Of a stretch of 64,000 bases of DNA, positions 43,031 to 52,854 are shown one piece after another. The notes under the pieces were generated by a model. The model was not told where the DNA came from and did no database searches. It worked only from the letters and a program-made list of their open reading frames with translations. The position numbers were made by a program, and so were the translations under genes. Position 1 is the first letter of the stretch, and every line of letters starts with the position of its first letter. The stretch is from Petroclostridium xylanilyticum (GTDB lineage Bacteria > Bacillota > Clostridia > SK-Y3), in NCBI RefSeq assembly GCF_002252565.1, contig NZ_NPML01000003.1, positions 62,001 through 126,000 on the forward strand, given 5' to 3'.

Positions 43031-45013
43031 ATGATAGGAGTTAGTAATAAAGGCTTGCATTTGGATGGGAAATTATTGCCTCTCTATAGTGGTACAATTC
43101 ATTATTGGAGGCTTGAAAGAAAACTTTGGAACGGTATACTGGATAATGTTATCAAAATGGGTTTTGAAATTATTGAAACCTATATTCCATGGGCTGTTCA
43201 CGAGATTGAAAAAGAAAAATATGATTTTGGTGAGATAGATAAAAATAAGGATTTAGATGCTTTTTTATCTCTTTGTGAAGAGAAAGGTTTGAAGATTTTA
43301 GTCAGGCCTGGTCCGCATATTAACGCTGAAATTACATATTTTGGTTATCCGGAAAGAATATTATATGATAAAGAGATACAAGCGCTTACTAATTATAATA
43401 CGCCTTGTATCTATGCAGCTTTTCACAAGCAGTTTCCTATTCCCAGCTATGCGAGTCAAAAGTTTTATGCTGAAACAGGAGAATATTTTGATGCTTTGAT
43501 GCCTATTTTATTAAAGCATCAATATCCTAAAGGAGGGATTATTGCAATACAATCCGACAATGAAACGTGCTATTTTTTCAAAGATAAAGCGTACGCTGTT
43601 GACTATAATAAGGATTCTATTCAATTATATAGAGATTTCTTAAAAGATAAATATATTGATATTGAAAGTCTAAATAAATGCTATAGAAGTAAGTATAAAT
43701 CTTTTAGCGAGATTGAGCCACCTAGATCTTTTAATGGAAAGACAAAAGAAGAACTGCCTTATTACTTTGATTGGATCAGGTACAAAGAATATCAAATTAT
43801 GTACTCCTTAAAGAGAATAGCAAGGATGTGGAAAGATAGAGAAATCAATGTACCAGTGTTCCACAATATTGCATTCCAATATTATACGCCTGTTGATATG
43901 ATTAATACAGAGGCCATGGATGAAATTGATATTGCTGGAATCGATATCTATAGAAATAAAGAAGATTATAATCCTCTAAAGATTACTGCAAAATATCTGT
44001 CTGGTTCCAGCATATTGCCTTTTATACCTGAGTTTGGTTCTGGGGCATGGTATGATTTTGGAAAGACATTTACCCCTGAGGATGAGGAGTTTACTACACT
44101 TTATACTTTTATGCACGGCATTAAAGCGATTAATTACTATATGATCGTTGAAAGAGAACGATGGCAAGGGTCGCCTATTACTAGGGATAATCGAGTAAGA
44201 GAAGGATACTTTAATTTTTATAAAAAGTTCAATGAATTTTTGAAAGAATATCGGTTTAATGAAATGGATAAGTCCAGGAAGGTGCTGGTTTTAAGGAATT
44301 ATGATAAATCACGTTTTCATTCGCTCTATTCTATGTTGGATTTTGTCCTTATGAATATCCCTTATAAGTTATCCAAACCAAGCGTGGATTTAAGTTTCAA
44401 ATATATTAATACAGATGTAGACCATTGGAAACGGGATGAATGGGTGGATGAAGTGAGCAAAGCCCTTGATGAGATGGGCTTTGATTATGACTATTCGGAT
44501 ACACATTTGCCTCTTCAAAAGATGAAAAAATATGAAGTAATATTTGCTTCTACATATGATTTTATGGATAGAGATGAACAAGAAAAATTGATTCAATATG
44601 TTGAAGATGGCGGTCACTTGATTATTGGCCCTGGAGTTCCTTACATAGATACCAATATGGATTCTTGCACAGTCTTATTGGATTTTATTAACTTTAATAG
44701 AGAAGAATTAAAAGGAAGCGTTACCTTGATAGAACATCCAGCTGAATCTGAAAAATATTTAAATAAAATTGGATTGAACAAAGAATTTGATGTTTCACAA
44801 AAAGAAGTAGAATTGGTAGTGTATGAAGGGAATGGTAGGAAACTACTGTTCATGGCTAATCCTACTAATAATAATTTCTATGATGTGACTCTTTTGTTTA
44901 ATGGGGATAAAGTGTTAAAAGCGGTCTTAAATGCTTCTGATGTTTTTGGTAAGGGCGCAGTAAGTATATCAATAGCCCCATATAAGGTGATGGTATGGGA
45001 GGTGCAGAGATGA
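43031..45013 (+). CDS. GH35/GH42-like beta-galactosidase-type glycoside hydrolase
   Basis: A 660-residue clan GH-A hydrolase with no signal peptide, so it acts in the cytosol. The acid/base is probably Glu178 (IAIQSDNETCYFF) and the nucleophile Glu334 (PFIPEFGSGAWYDF). The N-terminal YSGTIHYWRLER and VRPGPHINAE segments resemble GH35 (SGSIHYxR, RPGPYICAE) but differ enough that the exact family and substrate are unclear. A C-terminal trimerisation-like domain (about 410-580) is followed by a beta domain. It overlaps the next gene by 4 bases. The likely role is cutting a beta-linked oligosaccharide brought in by the ABC importer. Confidence 0.82.
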   Translation: MIGVSNKGLHLDGKLLPLYSGTIHYWRLERKLWNGILDNVIKMGFEIIETYIPWAVHEIEKEKYDFGEIDKNKDLDAFLSLCEEKGLKILVRPGPHINAEITYFGYPERILYDKEIQALTNYNTPCIYAAFHKQFPIPSYASQKFYAETGEYFDALMPILLKHQYPKGGIIAIQSDNETCYFFKDKAYAVDYNKDSIQLYRDFLKDKYIDIESLNKCYRSKYKSFSEIEPPRSFNGKTKEELPYYFDWIRYKEYQIMYSLKRIARMWKDREINVPVFHNIAFQYYTPVDMINTEAMDEIDIAGIDIYRNKEDYNPLKITAKYLSGSSILPFIPEFGSGAWYDFGKTFTPEDEEFTTLYTFMHGIKAINYYMIVERERWQGSPITRDNRVREGYFNFYKKFNEFLKEYRFNEMDKSRKVLVLRNYDKSRFHSLYSMLDFVLMNIPYKLSKPSVDLSFKYINTDVDHWKRDEWVDEVSKALDEMGFDYDYSDTHLPLQKMKKYEVIFASTYDFMDRDEQEKLIQYVEDGGHLIIGPGVPYIDTNMDSCTVLLDFINFNREELKGSVTLIEHPAESEKYLNKIGLNKEFDVSQKEVELVVYEGNGRKLLFMANPTNNNFYDVTLLFNGDKVLKAVLNASDVFGKGAVSISIAPYKVMVWEVQR

Positions 45014-45840
45014 TTTATAAAGATATTCAAATGGTAGACTTTGAACCATATAGATGGAGAAATTTAGGAGAGGTCTTAGATTTAGGAAAGTACCCACGGA
45101 CTACTCTTTATATTCTTCATGAAAATGGAACTATTCTAAATGCATATGATACAGTCAGGGGAATTATAAAAAATATTAAAAGTCCAATATCCAATGAAGC
45201 TCAACTGGTACAAGAACTATTTGAGCAATATAAGGATTTGCAAGAGATACATATCTACGATAAACAAAGTCTTGAGAATTTCAATATTCAAGCACAAAAA
45301 TCAGCTTATCCTGATTTGGATGGTGATGAATATAGAAATTTTGTAAGAAAATTATTAAAAAACTATAAAGGGTTAAATATTTATTCCAAGAACCGCGAAC
45401 CCAAAAAAGATTTCTATGATGATATGGTGTATTTCGTAGAAAATCAATTACCTGATAAAAGTGTTGTTTTTATAGGCATATTTAAAGATAATGCATTATT
45501 CTTTGAGGTTATATGGGGACTTAATAAGGGAAAAGCTGAATTAGTTACCACATTGGATGTTCTTCATCAGTATAATCTAGAAACCGTTACTATGACTAAT
45601 ATAGATACTATTACGCAGCTTTTAAGAGATCATTTTCAAATGCCTGCCTACACAGTATTTATTGATTATCAAGCCTATGAAAGATTGTTTACTGAATGGG
45701 ATAAAGAGGCTTTTATTATGAAGGCGATTGCACAAGATAAGATTAAATATAGAGTAACAGATGACATAAATCCAAATATTATCCCTACGTTTATTCCTGG
45801 ATTTATAGATATATTTAGAAGATTAACCTATAACAGTTAG
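45010..45840 (+). CDS. Unknown protein coupled to the GH35-like enzyme
   Basis: A 276-residue soluble protein with no signal peptide or membrane segment and no motif I recognise. The N-terminal part (to about residue 60) looks like a small beta domain; the rest is alternating helix and strand with many acidic residues and a late VFIDYQAYERLF segment. ATG 45010 follows GGGAGG (44997-45002) and overlaps the glycosidase stop (ATGA), a strong sign of a joint role, possibly a regulatory or accessory subunit. Confidence 0.6.
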   Translation: MIYKDIQMVDFEPYRWRNLGEVLDLGKYPRTTLYILHENGTILNAYDTVRGIIKNIKSPISNEAQLVQELFEQYKDLQEIHIYDKQSLENFNIQAQKSAYPDLDGDEYRNFVRKLLKNYKGLNIYSKNREPKKDFYDDMVYFVENQLPDKSVVFIGIFKDNALFFEVIWGLNKGKAELVTTLDVLHQYNLETVTMTNIDTITQLLRDHFQMPAYTVFIDYQAYERLFTEWDKEAFIMKAIAQDKIKYRVTDDINPNIIPTFIPGFIDIFRRLTYNS

Positions 45841-46172
45841 TCGAAGGGTTTTTTATTGTTTATAAATTCTTATGTAGATTTTATATTGTTAAATGATTTG
45901 AAAATTGATTCGAATTGATTCAGCACCATTATGAGCAAAAAGAACTTGAAATGAATGAAAATGAGACAATGAGACCTGTAAAAAGAGCAGTATTAGAGTC
46001 AAGTGTTTAAACAACTAAAAGATGCAATTATAAGAGAAATATCTGGTAAGAACTATCACAAAATTATCATAGAAAAAGTATAGTATTACTTATAATACAA
46101 CTTATATTTTATAACTTACAGAATATGAGCAGGTTAACAAGTAATGTAATTTTTAAAGGAGGTTTAAGTATA
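45841..46172. other. Gap with a decayed reading frame
   Basis: AT-rich DNA. From about 45910 the plus strand can be read as IQHHYEQKELEMNENETMRP, then KRAVLESS, and in another frame FKQLKDAIIREISGKNYH to a stop at about 46082. This may be the remains of a small gene, but I recognise no family. AAAGGAGG at its end serves the dehydrogenase. Confidence 0.3.
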
Positions 46173-47213
46173 ATGAAAGCAGTAGTAAAGTATGATAACG
46201 TTGACGGGGCAACAGAATTAAGAGAGGTACCTATTCCTGAAATAGGGCCGGATGATGTACTGGTAAAAGTAGCATATATCGGGATATGTGGCAGCGACCC
46301 ACATATGCATCATAATAAGGTAACTTATAAGGTTAATGTCCCGTTAATTCTGGGACATGAATTTTCGGGAACTATAGAAAAGATAGGTGAAAACGTAAAA
46401 GGTTATCAGATTGGTGATAGGGTAACGGCAGAAACCCATGCAGACTATTGTGGCAAATGTATCCTGTGCCGTACAAACAATTACCATGTATGTCGGGAAC
46501 GAAAAGGATACGGATTTCAAACAGATGGTGCCTTTGCAAAATATGTTAGAGTACCAAGCAGGATACTCCACAAGGTACCTGAGAATGTAAGCCTTAAAGA
46601 AGCTTGCCTTACGGAGCCACTATGCGTGGCATACAGTTCGTTAGTAAAGCACTCAAATATGAAGCCGGGAGATTTGGTAGTGATTATTGGTCCCGGTCCT
46701 ATCGGTTTACTCTGTACAAAGGTTGCAAGCTTAATAGGTGCTTCGGATATCATTGTAATAGGAACTGACGGAGACGAAGGAAGACTGGAAAAAGCAAAAG
46801 AACTTGGCGCCACTCTAACAATCAGTAGTTCTAAAGAAAATCCTGTCCCGATTATTATGGGGATGAGGGATGGATATGGTGCCGATATCGTTGTAGATAC
46901 GGCTGGCTTTTCTCCTACTCTTAAACTATCCATGGACGTGGTAAGACCCTGCGGCCAAATCAATAAAATAGGCTGGGGACCAAAGCCGGTTGATTTCTCA
47001 TTAGACCCATTAATCTCAAAGGCTGTAACAGTAAATTTTACTTTCAGTCACAACTGGGATATATGGGAACAGTGCCTGGTGCTCATGAATAAAAAAGCTG
47101 TGGACCTTAACCAACTCATTACCCATGAACTTCCTTTGGACAAATGGCAGGAAGGCTTTGAATTAATTGAATCTAAAAAAGGGCTAAAAGTAGTACTAAC
47201 ACCAATTGATTAA
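46173..47213 (+). CDS. Zinc-dependent medium-chain alcohol/sorbitol dehydrogenase
   Basis: A 346-residue MDR-superfamily dehydrogenase. The catalytic zinc site is Cys in IGICGSDPHMH and the GHEFSG motif; the structural zinc uses CGKCILC and a following Cys. The Rossmann motif is VVIIGPGPIGLLC. Homologues oxidise sorbitol, threonine or butanediol with NAD. Lying between two glycosidases, it could oxidise a released sugar or polyol, but the substrate cannot be read. ATG 46173 follows AAAGGAGG; an ATG at 46125 lacks a site. Confidence 0.9.
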   Translation: MKAVVKYDNVDGATELREVPIPEIGPDDVLVKVAYIGICGSDPHMHHNKVTYKVNVPLILGHEFSGTIEKIGENVKGYQIGDRVTAETHADYCGKCILCRTNNYHVCRERKGYGFQTDGAFAKYVRVPSRILHKVPENVSLKEACLTEPLCVAYSSLVKHSNMKPGDLVVIIGPGPIGLLCTKVASLIGASDIIVIGTDGDEGRLEKAKELGATLTISSSKENPVPIIMGMRDGYGADIVVDTAGFSPTLKLSMDVVRPCGQINKIGWGPKPVDFSLDPLISKAVTVNFTFSHNWDIWEQCLVLMNKKAVDLNQLITHELPLDKWQEGFELIESKKGLKVVLTPID

Positions 47214-47570
47214 AACATAGCAAACCACATCATGGAACTTCGAGAGCAGGCGTCTTCAATAGAGTAATCAATAAACATTTTTTTGCTACAGTGCTCTATA
47301 GAAGTCTTGGTTTTAAATTTATCCTTGAAAGCTTGGGAATTACGAGATATAGGTGTAAACATTCTTAGGGTCATAGTCAGATTAATACAAATGTTTTTGC
47401 TAATATAATTAAATTATAGTAAAATTTGTAGATTAATTACTGGAAATTTTAATGGTAAGGTAGATGTAAAAAGTAGGGGTGAAGCAAAAATGCTACACCT
47501 TGAAATATACAATTTTAAAGTTCTTGGATTTTTCGAGAGCGTACTTTTATTCTAAAAGGGGTGTCATAAG
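47214..47570. other. Intergenic region upstream of the GH5 gene
   Basis: No gene is seen. An imperfect inverted repeat GGTGAAGC/GCTACACC lies near 47478-47499. GATTAATACAAATGTTTTT at 47381 resembles GATTAATACAAACGTTTTT at 37434, a possible shared insertion remnant. TCGAGAGCGTAC near 47534 could be a LacI-type half site. The GH5 gene may have its own promoter here. Confidence 0.4.
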
Positions 47571-49040
47571 ATGGATTTGCTTCAAGTAAAGGGAAACAAA
47601 ATTATTGATTCAAATGGAAAGCCTGTCCAATTAAGGGGTACATGTGTAGGCGGCTGGATGAACATGGAGAATTTTATTAATGGATATCCTGGTACGGAAA
47701 CAGGTATACGTCAAGCTGTTGCTAAAGTACTTGGAAAAGAAAAAGGAGAGTTTCTTTTTGACCGCATGTTGGATTATTTCTTTAATGAAAATGACATTAA
47801 GTTTTTAAAAGACTGCGGTGCAAATGTAGTTCGACTCCCGTTAAATTATCGTCATTTTGAAGATGATCAAAAACCTTTTGTATATAAAGAAAAAGGATTT
47901 GAACGTCTGAATAAAGTGCTTAATTGGTGTGAAAAACATGGCATTTATGCAATTCTTGATATGCATGCAGTTCAGGGGTGGCATAACGCTCATTGGCATA
48001 GTGACAATAGTAGAGGTATTAGTCTCTTCTGGAGTAATGTTCACTTTCAAGATCGTTTCGTGGCACTTTGGGAAGAATTTGCCCGCCGTTACAAAGACAG
48101 AGCAGTCGTTGCAGGGTATAATATTATGAATGAACCTTGTGTAAATGTTCCGGATGGTGATTATCCTTATACTTTTTATGAGAATTATACTCCTGACTGG
48201 GACTGTATGAATCGCATATATCGCCGTGTTGTAGGTGCTATACGAACAATCGATCCTGATCACATTATTTTTATAGAAGGAGATAACTATTCTCATAATT
48301 TTAATGGATTAGAGGCTCCGTTTGCAAAAAATCTGGTGTACAGCAGTCATAACTACAATGTAGCCGGCTTTGGCCCCGGCGCTTATCCAGGTGAATTCAA
48401 GACTCATAGAATTGACAGGTACCATGAGAATGGGTATTGGGATAGAAATAAACAGGTAGAAGAATACAAACATCATGAAGGTACTAGATATGCAGAAAAG
48501 TATAATGTGCCTTTATGGATAGGAGAATTCGGATCTCAATATAACGGACCTGTTGAGGAAATTCCGTATCGGTTGCGTGCGATGGATGATCAGATTGATG
48601 TTTTTGAAGAATTTAGTGCTCACTGGACTACATGGACTTATAAAGATGTTGGAGTAATGGGCTGGGTAATGCTTGACCCTGAATCTGAATACATGAAACT
48701 TATCGCTCCAATTCAGGAAAAAAAGAAGATACTTGGCGCTGAAAACTTTACATATAGATATGCCACTCCACCAGCTAAAAAGATGGTTTCTGACCTTGCG
48801 ACTCTAATAGAGGAGACATTAGGGGACCCGAACATAAACCATACAACTAATACTATATGCCTTAGTCAAGCTGCACTGACGGGGTATGCTGCAGCGTTAT
48901 TGCAACCTGTATATGCAAATTTATTTAAAGATATGTCAGAAGAACAAATTGATAAGATAATGCAGTCCTTCGACATTCAGAACTGTAAGATTAATGAGGG
49001 CTTGGTCGAAGTACTCAAAAAGCACATGAATAAGAAATAA
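47571..49040 (+). CDS. Glycoside hydrolase family 5-type enzyme, intracellular
   Basis: A 489-residue GH5-type TIM-barrel hydrolase. The acid/base is Glu188 (GYNIMNEPC) and the nucleophile Glu319 (PLWIGEFGS); [26 protein letters not shown] and [12 protein letters not shown] are typical of the family. There is no signal peptide and no carbohydrate-binding module, so it should act on imported oligosaccharides such as beta-glucans or mannans. A C-terminal extension of about 80 residues (after about 405) is unrelated to the barrel. AAAGGGG precedes the ATG. A bidirectional terminator follows. Confidence 0.9.
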   Translation: MDLLQVKGNKIIDSNGKPVQLRGTCVGGWMNMENFINGYPGTETGIRQAVAKVLGKEKGEFLFDRMLDYFFNENDIKFLKDCGANVVRLPLNYRHFEDDQKPFVYKEKGFERLNKVLNWCEKHGIYAILDMHAVQGWHNAHWHSDNSRGISLFWSNVHFQDRFVALWEEFARRYKDRAVVAGYNIMNEPCVNVPDGDYPYTFYENYTPDWDCMNRIYRRVVGAIRTIDPDHIIFIEGDNYSHNFNGLEAPFAKNLVYSSHNYNVAGFGPGAYPGEFKTHRIDRYHENGYWDRNKQVEEYKHHEGTRYAEKYNVPLWIGEFGSQYNGPVEEIPYRLRAMDDQIDVFEEFSAHWTTWTYKDVGVMGWVMLDPESEYMKLIAPIQEKKKILGAENFTYRYATPPAKKMVSDLATLIEETLGDPNINHTTNTICLSQAALTGYAAALLQPVYANLFKDMSEEQIDKIMQSFDIQNCKINEGLVEVLKKHMNKK

Positions 49041-49145
49041 GTAAATTACATCTGGTACCATCCCAAGGTTCATATTGAAGTTACGTTGGCCGTATTGTTG
49101 AAACCGGTAAAAATATACATGTTGAAAAGTTAGAATGTATAGATA

Positions 49146-49177
49146 AAAAGCTGTAGTATTAAGTAACTACAGCTTTT
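49146..49177. terminator. Bidirectional terminator
   Basis: AAAAGCTGTAGT (49146-49157) pairs exactly with ACTACAGCTTTT (49166-49177). It separates the GH5 gene from the convergent minus-strand operon and overlaps the stop codon of the latter's last gene. Confidence 0.85.
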
Positions 49178-49790
49178 ACTTATATGCACAGATTTCTTCA
49201 ATGTCCTTTAATTCAAGGGATTTTGTCTTAATTACTGTTTGTCCGATAAAATCATTTATGAATAGAACATATTTAAAAGTAGAAACCTTATCATGCTCTT
49301 CTTGAAAATGACCATTAAATACCCGTTGAATAAGTTTTGGATCAAACTGCTGTTCATAAGGTACATATATTTGGCAGCCTATTTGAAGTAAAGGTGTTAA
49401 AAAGTCTTTATCATCAAAATGCTGCTTAAGGCCGAAGGTAATTATTTGGTGCACTTCCTGCCTTTTTTCAGATTGAAGCGGGATGCCTAGAATATTTGGA
49501 CCGGCATTACTGGCTTTAAAAGTCCTATATTCAAAGTCAATTGCCAAGGCACTTAATGTATTTCTGAATTGATCTATACTGTTTTTAACTTCTAACTGGG
49601 TATTAAAGCATAACGAAGTATCTATATGAACAATAATGCTGTCATATTTAAGTATATTTTGGAGTATGTTTACACCAATTGGGACAATACTTCCCTTTTT
49701 TTTAGGGTAAATAATAGTGAAATTCTTTATTGAATCATTAATAGAAGTATTAATTTTAAGTTCACTGTTTAAAAAATCCAAGAGTCCCAT
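49176..49790 (-). CDS. Unknown protein at the end of the methyl-transfer operon
   Basis: A 204-residue soluble protein with no signal peptide, membrane helix or recognised motif. Alternating strands and helices and a single Cys-poor chain suggest an alpha/beta fold. GGGAGG lies before ATG 49790. It is downstream of the CobW GTPase on the same strand with an 84-bp gap and may share its transcript. Its role in corrinoid or methyl metabolism is only suggested by position. Confidence 0.6.
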   Translation of the reverse strand: MGLLDFLNSELKINTSINDSIKNFTIIYPKKKGSIVPIGVNILQNILKYDSIIVHIDTSLCFNTQLEVKNSIDQFRNTLSALAIDFEYRTFKASNAGPNILGIPLQSEKRQEVHQIITFGLKQHFDDKDFLTPLLQIGCQIYVPYEQQFDPKLIQRVFNGHFQEEHDKVSTFKYVLFINDFIGQTVIKTKSLELKDIEEICAYK

Positions 49791-49874
49791 GACATTCCTC
49801 CCGAAAATGTATTTTACACAATTACTTTAGATTGTGCTTTTATTATATCATATTCTCACCATAATACAATGCCG

Positions 49875-50969
49875 TTATTTCATCCTATATTTAGGTTGGG
49901 GTCTGCCTGGTTTGAAACACTCGGTTTTTATGTCACTGATAACAACATTTATTTCAGTGCAAAGTTCCCTTAGAGTATCCTCGACAAGAGGTTTAAGCTT
50001 TTCCGGTTCTATATTGATGCGGGCATTAATGATTAAATTAGCCTGGTTTATACTTTTTTTCATTGTTCTGTTAAAATCAACGTTATCAAAAATACTTGTT
50101 AAACTTGCCTTTGCCCAGTCATCTTCAGCAATACCGTAAATTTTCAAATGAGCAATTTCAATATTCTGTTGTTTCAGCTTTTCTCTTAGATTTTCCATCA
50201 GGTTTTTGATAAAAGCATTCATATCAATAAATTGATGGGTATTTAACAAAACGGAACTGTTTAGCCATCCTAGATATTCTTCTGCCGCAGCATAGGTCTC
50301 ATAATCTATATCTAAAGTGTTTTTCATTGATGACTGTCTTTTGATGACCATCGCTGCCCATTTATCGATATCTACATTTTCTTTGGCTGAAACAGTCAAA
50401 ACATCTACACCTTTAAATTCCTGTTTTAGGAAAGCGCATATAGAACTTATCTCATCTTGAGAAAGCGTATCAATTTTGTTAAGGATGATAAGGTCAGCTT
50501 CTTCCAACTGCTTACGAAATAAGTAGTTAATCTCATTGGAAAAGAGGGATGAGTTTTTTTCTATCATCAATTTTTTTACCCTTTTGGGGTCCACAACAAT
50601 GGATAGGGGGCTAAGGGTGAACTGCCGGGTATAGCTCAATTGTAAGGGTTTAAAAATAGTAGCAATAAGGTCAGTACAGCTGCCTACGGGTTCTGCAAGT
50701 ATGATATCCGGCATTTCGTTTTCAGCAAGCTGGTTAACTTTTTGGGTAAATTCGTCAAAATTACAGCAAAAGCAGCCGCCGGTAACTTCAAGGACAGGCA
50801 GCCCCTCCTTGGCCAAAAAATTTGTGTCAACCAGCTGGCTGCCTTGGTCATTGGTCACAATACCGATTTTTTTCTCTATGCTTAAAAGGTACTTTGCCAT
50901 GTTTAGTATAGAAGTAGTTTTACCGGCTCCTAAAAAACCGCCAATTACGACAAGGTTTGTTTTTATCAC
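49875..50969 (-). CDS. CobW/P47K-family GTPase
   Basis: A 364-residue G3E GTPase of the CobW group, metal or cofactor chaperones. Walker A is GGFLGAGKTTS, the metal-binding CxCC-type motif is GGCFCC, and the base-specificity motif is LNKID; a CobW-C-like domain occupies the C-terminal third. GTG 50969 follows GGAGG. It ends a tight minus-strand unit after the UroD-type methyltransferase and the thioredoxin-like protein, so it probably serves metal or corrinoid loading, or corrinoid reactivation, for the methyl-transfer system. Confidence 0.9.
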   Translation of the reverse strand: MIKTNLVVIGGFLGAGKTTSILNMAKYLLSIEKKIGIVTNDQGSQLVDTNFLAKEGLPVLEVTGGCFCCNFDEFTQKVNQLAENEMPDIILAEPVGSCTDLIATIFKPLQLSYTRQFTLSPLSIVVDPKRVKKLMIEKNSSLFSNEINYLFRKQLEEADLIILNKIDTLSQDEISSICAFLKQEFKGVDVLTVSAKENVDIDKWAAMVIKRQSSMKNTLDIDYETYAAAEEYLGWLNSSVLLNTHQFIDMNAFIKNLMENLREKLKQQNIEIAHLKIYGIAEDDWAKASLTSIFDNVDFNRTMKKSINQANLIINARINIEPEKLKPLVEDTLRELCTEINVVISDIKTECFKPGRPQPKYRMK

Positions 50970-50972
50970 CTA

Positions 50973-51260
50973 TTATGCACCTCCGGTTTGAATCATTGAA
51001 ATTAACTGCTGCTTTGAAGGGAGTGAACCTGCAGTAACCTGTTCGTCATTTATAAGGATGGCTGGAAATTTTTCAACTTCCAGCCCTTTGACTAAATGAG
51101 CTTGTTTTGGGTGTTCCAGCTCAATGATTTCAACTTCTACGTTATTATATTCTTTTTGTATCTTTGCAAGGATTTCTTTAATCAGCCCGTCTATGATTAT
51201 ACAAGCAGTACATGGTTCTTTAAGGGAAACCACTTTTACATTTACTTTTTGATGTACCAT
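50973..51260 (-). CDS. Small thioredoxin-like protein
   Basis: A 95-residue thioredoxin-fold protein with the active-site motif PCTAC and the cis-Pro region KFPAILIND. It resembles the C-terminal domain of the adjacent UroD-type methyltransferase (motif SCAPC) in length and layout, so the two may share an ancestor. It may deliver electrons or keep thiols reduced for the corrinoid system. It overlaps neither neighbour but lies 35 and 3 bases from them. Confidence 0.82.
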   Translation of the reverse strand: MVHQKVNVKVVSLKEPCTACIIIDGLIKEILAKIQKEYNNVEVEIIELEHPKQAHLVKGLEVEKFPAILINDEQVTAGSLPSKQQLISMIQTGGA

Positions 51261-51295
51261 GCTTGTACCCTCCTAATAAACCATTAGAGTTTGAA

Positions 51296-52651
51296 CTATA
51301 GATTCTTGGCATCCACAGCTTCTTGTATGCTCTTTTTCAATTGCTCAACATCAGGAATAATACTTACATATTTAATTACACCATCAATACAGATGGTTGG
51401 AATATTTTGAACACCAAGCTGTAACATACAAACAACTGCTTCTTTTTGTTTTACCTTGTGTTCTATATACCTTACTTTATCTCCAAAACCTGCAGCAGCA
51501 GCCCTCACAGCTTCCATCATATACTGGCAGGGGGCACAGGATTCAGAATCCAGGGTGATAACATCAATAATAACCTGTTTTTCCTTAGCGTAGTCGGGAA
51601 GCTTTACTTCTATACCTTCCAGGACATTGGTATATTCAAGGAATTCTGCAACTTCTCCATGAACAAGGCTGGTTATTGCTTTTACATTTTCTACCGGAGT
51701 TGCAAAAGGCATATCACATCCTGGAGAAAGAATATAACCTTTAGTACCACCGATTGCCATACAATTTTTGGCATCATTAATATTATCTACTGGGGTACCG
51801 AAAAGCATGGTAACAGTAAGTTTGATGTTACCCCCAAAAGAAACGCCGTATTTTTGGCAGACTTCTTTTACATATTCCAAAGGAATATTTTCATCAATGG
51901 ATACATTATGGGGTTTGCATTTACACATTTCTTCAATATTATTCTTAGCATTACCGCATACAAAGAATGAGCAGCCTTTATCCCTAGATTTAACATAATC
52001 AAATATAGCAGTAGCGTAGGGAGATACAAACTCTGCAAAATTATCCGGCGAAATCTGAGAAGTCATTGGGTCGACAACAGCTATAATATCTACACCGGCA
52101 TCCAGATACATCCTGGATGTATTAATACACACCTTTTTACAGAATTGCATTAATTTATGGACGTTTTCAGGTTCATCAATCATTTCATAGAATATATCGG
52201 TACCCATTAAGTGGAGGGCTAATGTGAAAGGTCCGGTTATAAGTCCATATATGGCGATTTTATCGCCTAATTCTTTACAAATCCTTCGTGTTGCATCCAG
52301 TACAACTGGAAATCTTCCATCCTGTTCACCAGGAATTTTTAAATCTTCTAACTTCTTACCCTGTTCCAGGGGGTGAGTTGTAACAGATGGGGGATTGGTT
52401 TCAGCATATTTTAATTCGCATCCCATTGCTTCTGCTTCAACCTGCAAATCAAATAAAGCCGGCAGTCCATCCGGACGGTAAAGTTCATAGGCTTTTAATA
52501 CTCCCTTTACAATATTGTCACTGCTTTTAAAAAAATCTTCTGCGCTTACACCAATTAAAGACGCGGCGTGGCAGCCGACAAAAGGCACCCAGGGAGCGCG
52601 CTCAACCCCTTTATTATAAAGTGCATCTAAAACTAACTGCTTTGAATTCAT
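51296..52651 (-). CDS. UroD-family corrinoid methyltransferase with a C-terminal thioredoxin-like domain
   Basis: A 451-residue fusion. Residues about 1-345 form a uroporphyrinogen decarboxylase-like TIM barrel of the MtaA/MtbA methyltransferase type, which moves methyl groups from corrinoid proteins to a thiol. In MtbA the zinc is held by His-x-Cys and a later Cys. Here Cys232 (FFVCGNAK) and Cys312 (SPGCDMPF) are kept but the His position is Phe230. Residues about 360-451 are a thioredoxin-like domain with SCAPC (Cys372, Cys375) that plain MtbA lacks. The start is ATG 52651, with AAGGAGG 8 bases upstream; an upstream ATG lies before that site. The substrate and acceptor are unknown. Confidence 0.82.
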   Translation of the reverse strand: MNSKQLVLDALYNKGVERAPWVPFVGCHAASLIGVSAEDFFKSSDNIVKGVLKAYELYRPDGLPALFDLQVEAEAMGCELKYAETNPPSVTTHPLEQGKKLEDLKIPGEQDGRFPVVLDATRRICKELGDKIAIYGLITGPFTLALHLMGTDIFYEMIDEPENVHKLMQFCKKVCINTSRMYLDAGVDIIAVVDPMTSQISPDNFAEFVSPYATAIFDYVKSRDKGCSFFVCGNAKNNIEEMCKCKPHNVSIDENIPLEYVKEVCQKYGVSFGGNIKLTVTMLFGTPVDNINDAKNCMAIGGTKGYILSPGCDMPFATPVENVKAITSLVHGEVAEFLEYTNVLEGIEVKLPDYAKEKQVIIDVITLDSESCAPCQYMMEAVRAAAAGFGDKVRYIEHKVKQKEAVVCMLQLGVQNIPTICIDGVIKYVSIIPDVEQLKKSIQEAVDAKNL

Positions 52652-52810
52652 AACATGTTCCTCCTTCATAACTTATAAATTCTTTATTAAATATTACTCT
52701 ATTTCAGATACAAGTTATATAAATCAATTTTGAAATGTTGTACTTTTTTATGAAATATATCGATAACCAATATCAAAATTATAAATAAATTAATGTAGTT
52801 ATCGATGAAA

Positions 52811-52854
52811 TTAACCAACTTTAAAACTAAATGTTTAATCTTAAAGTTGGTTAA
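52811..52854. promoter_or_regulatory. Inverted repeat in the divergent control region
   Basis: TTAACCAACTTTAA (52811-52824) is exactly complementary to TTAAAGTTGGTTAA (52841-52854). It sits between the minus-strand methyltransferase operon and the plus-strand PocR-AraC gene (gap 52652-53045) and may bind that regulator or act as a terminator. The remaining DNA in the gap is AT-rich, with no gene. Confidence 0.5.

Noticed and set aside
51446-51970. A 174-codon plus-strand frame opposite the UroD-type methyltransferase
   Set aside because: It is the antisense shadow of a clear coding region, with no known domain.
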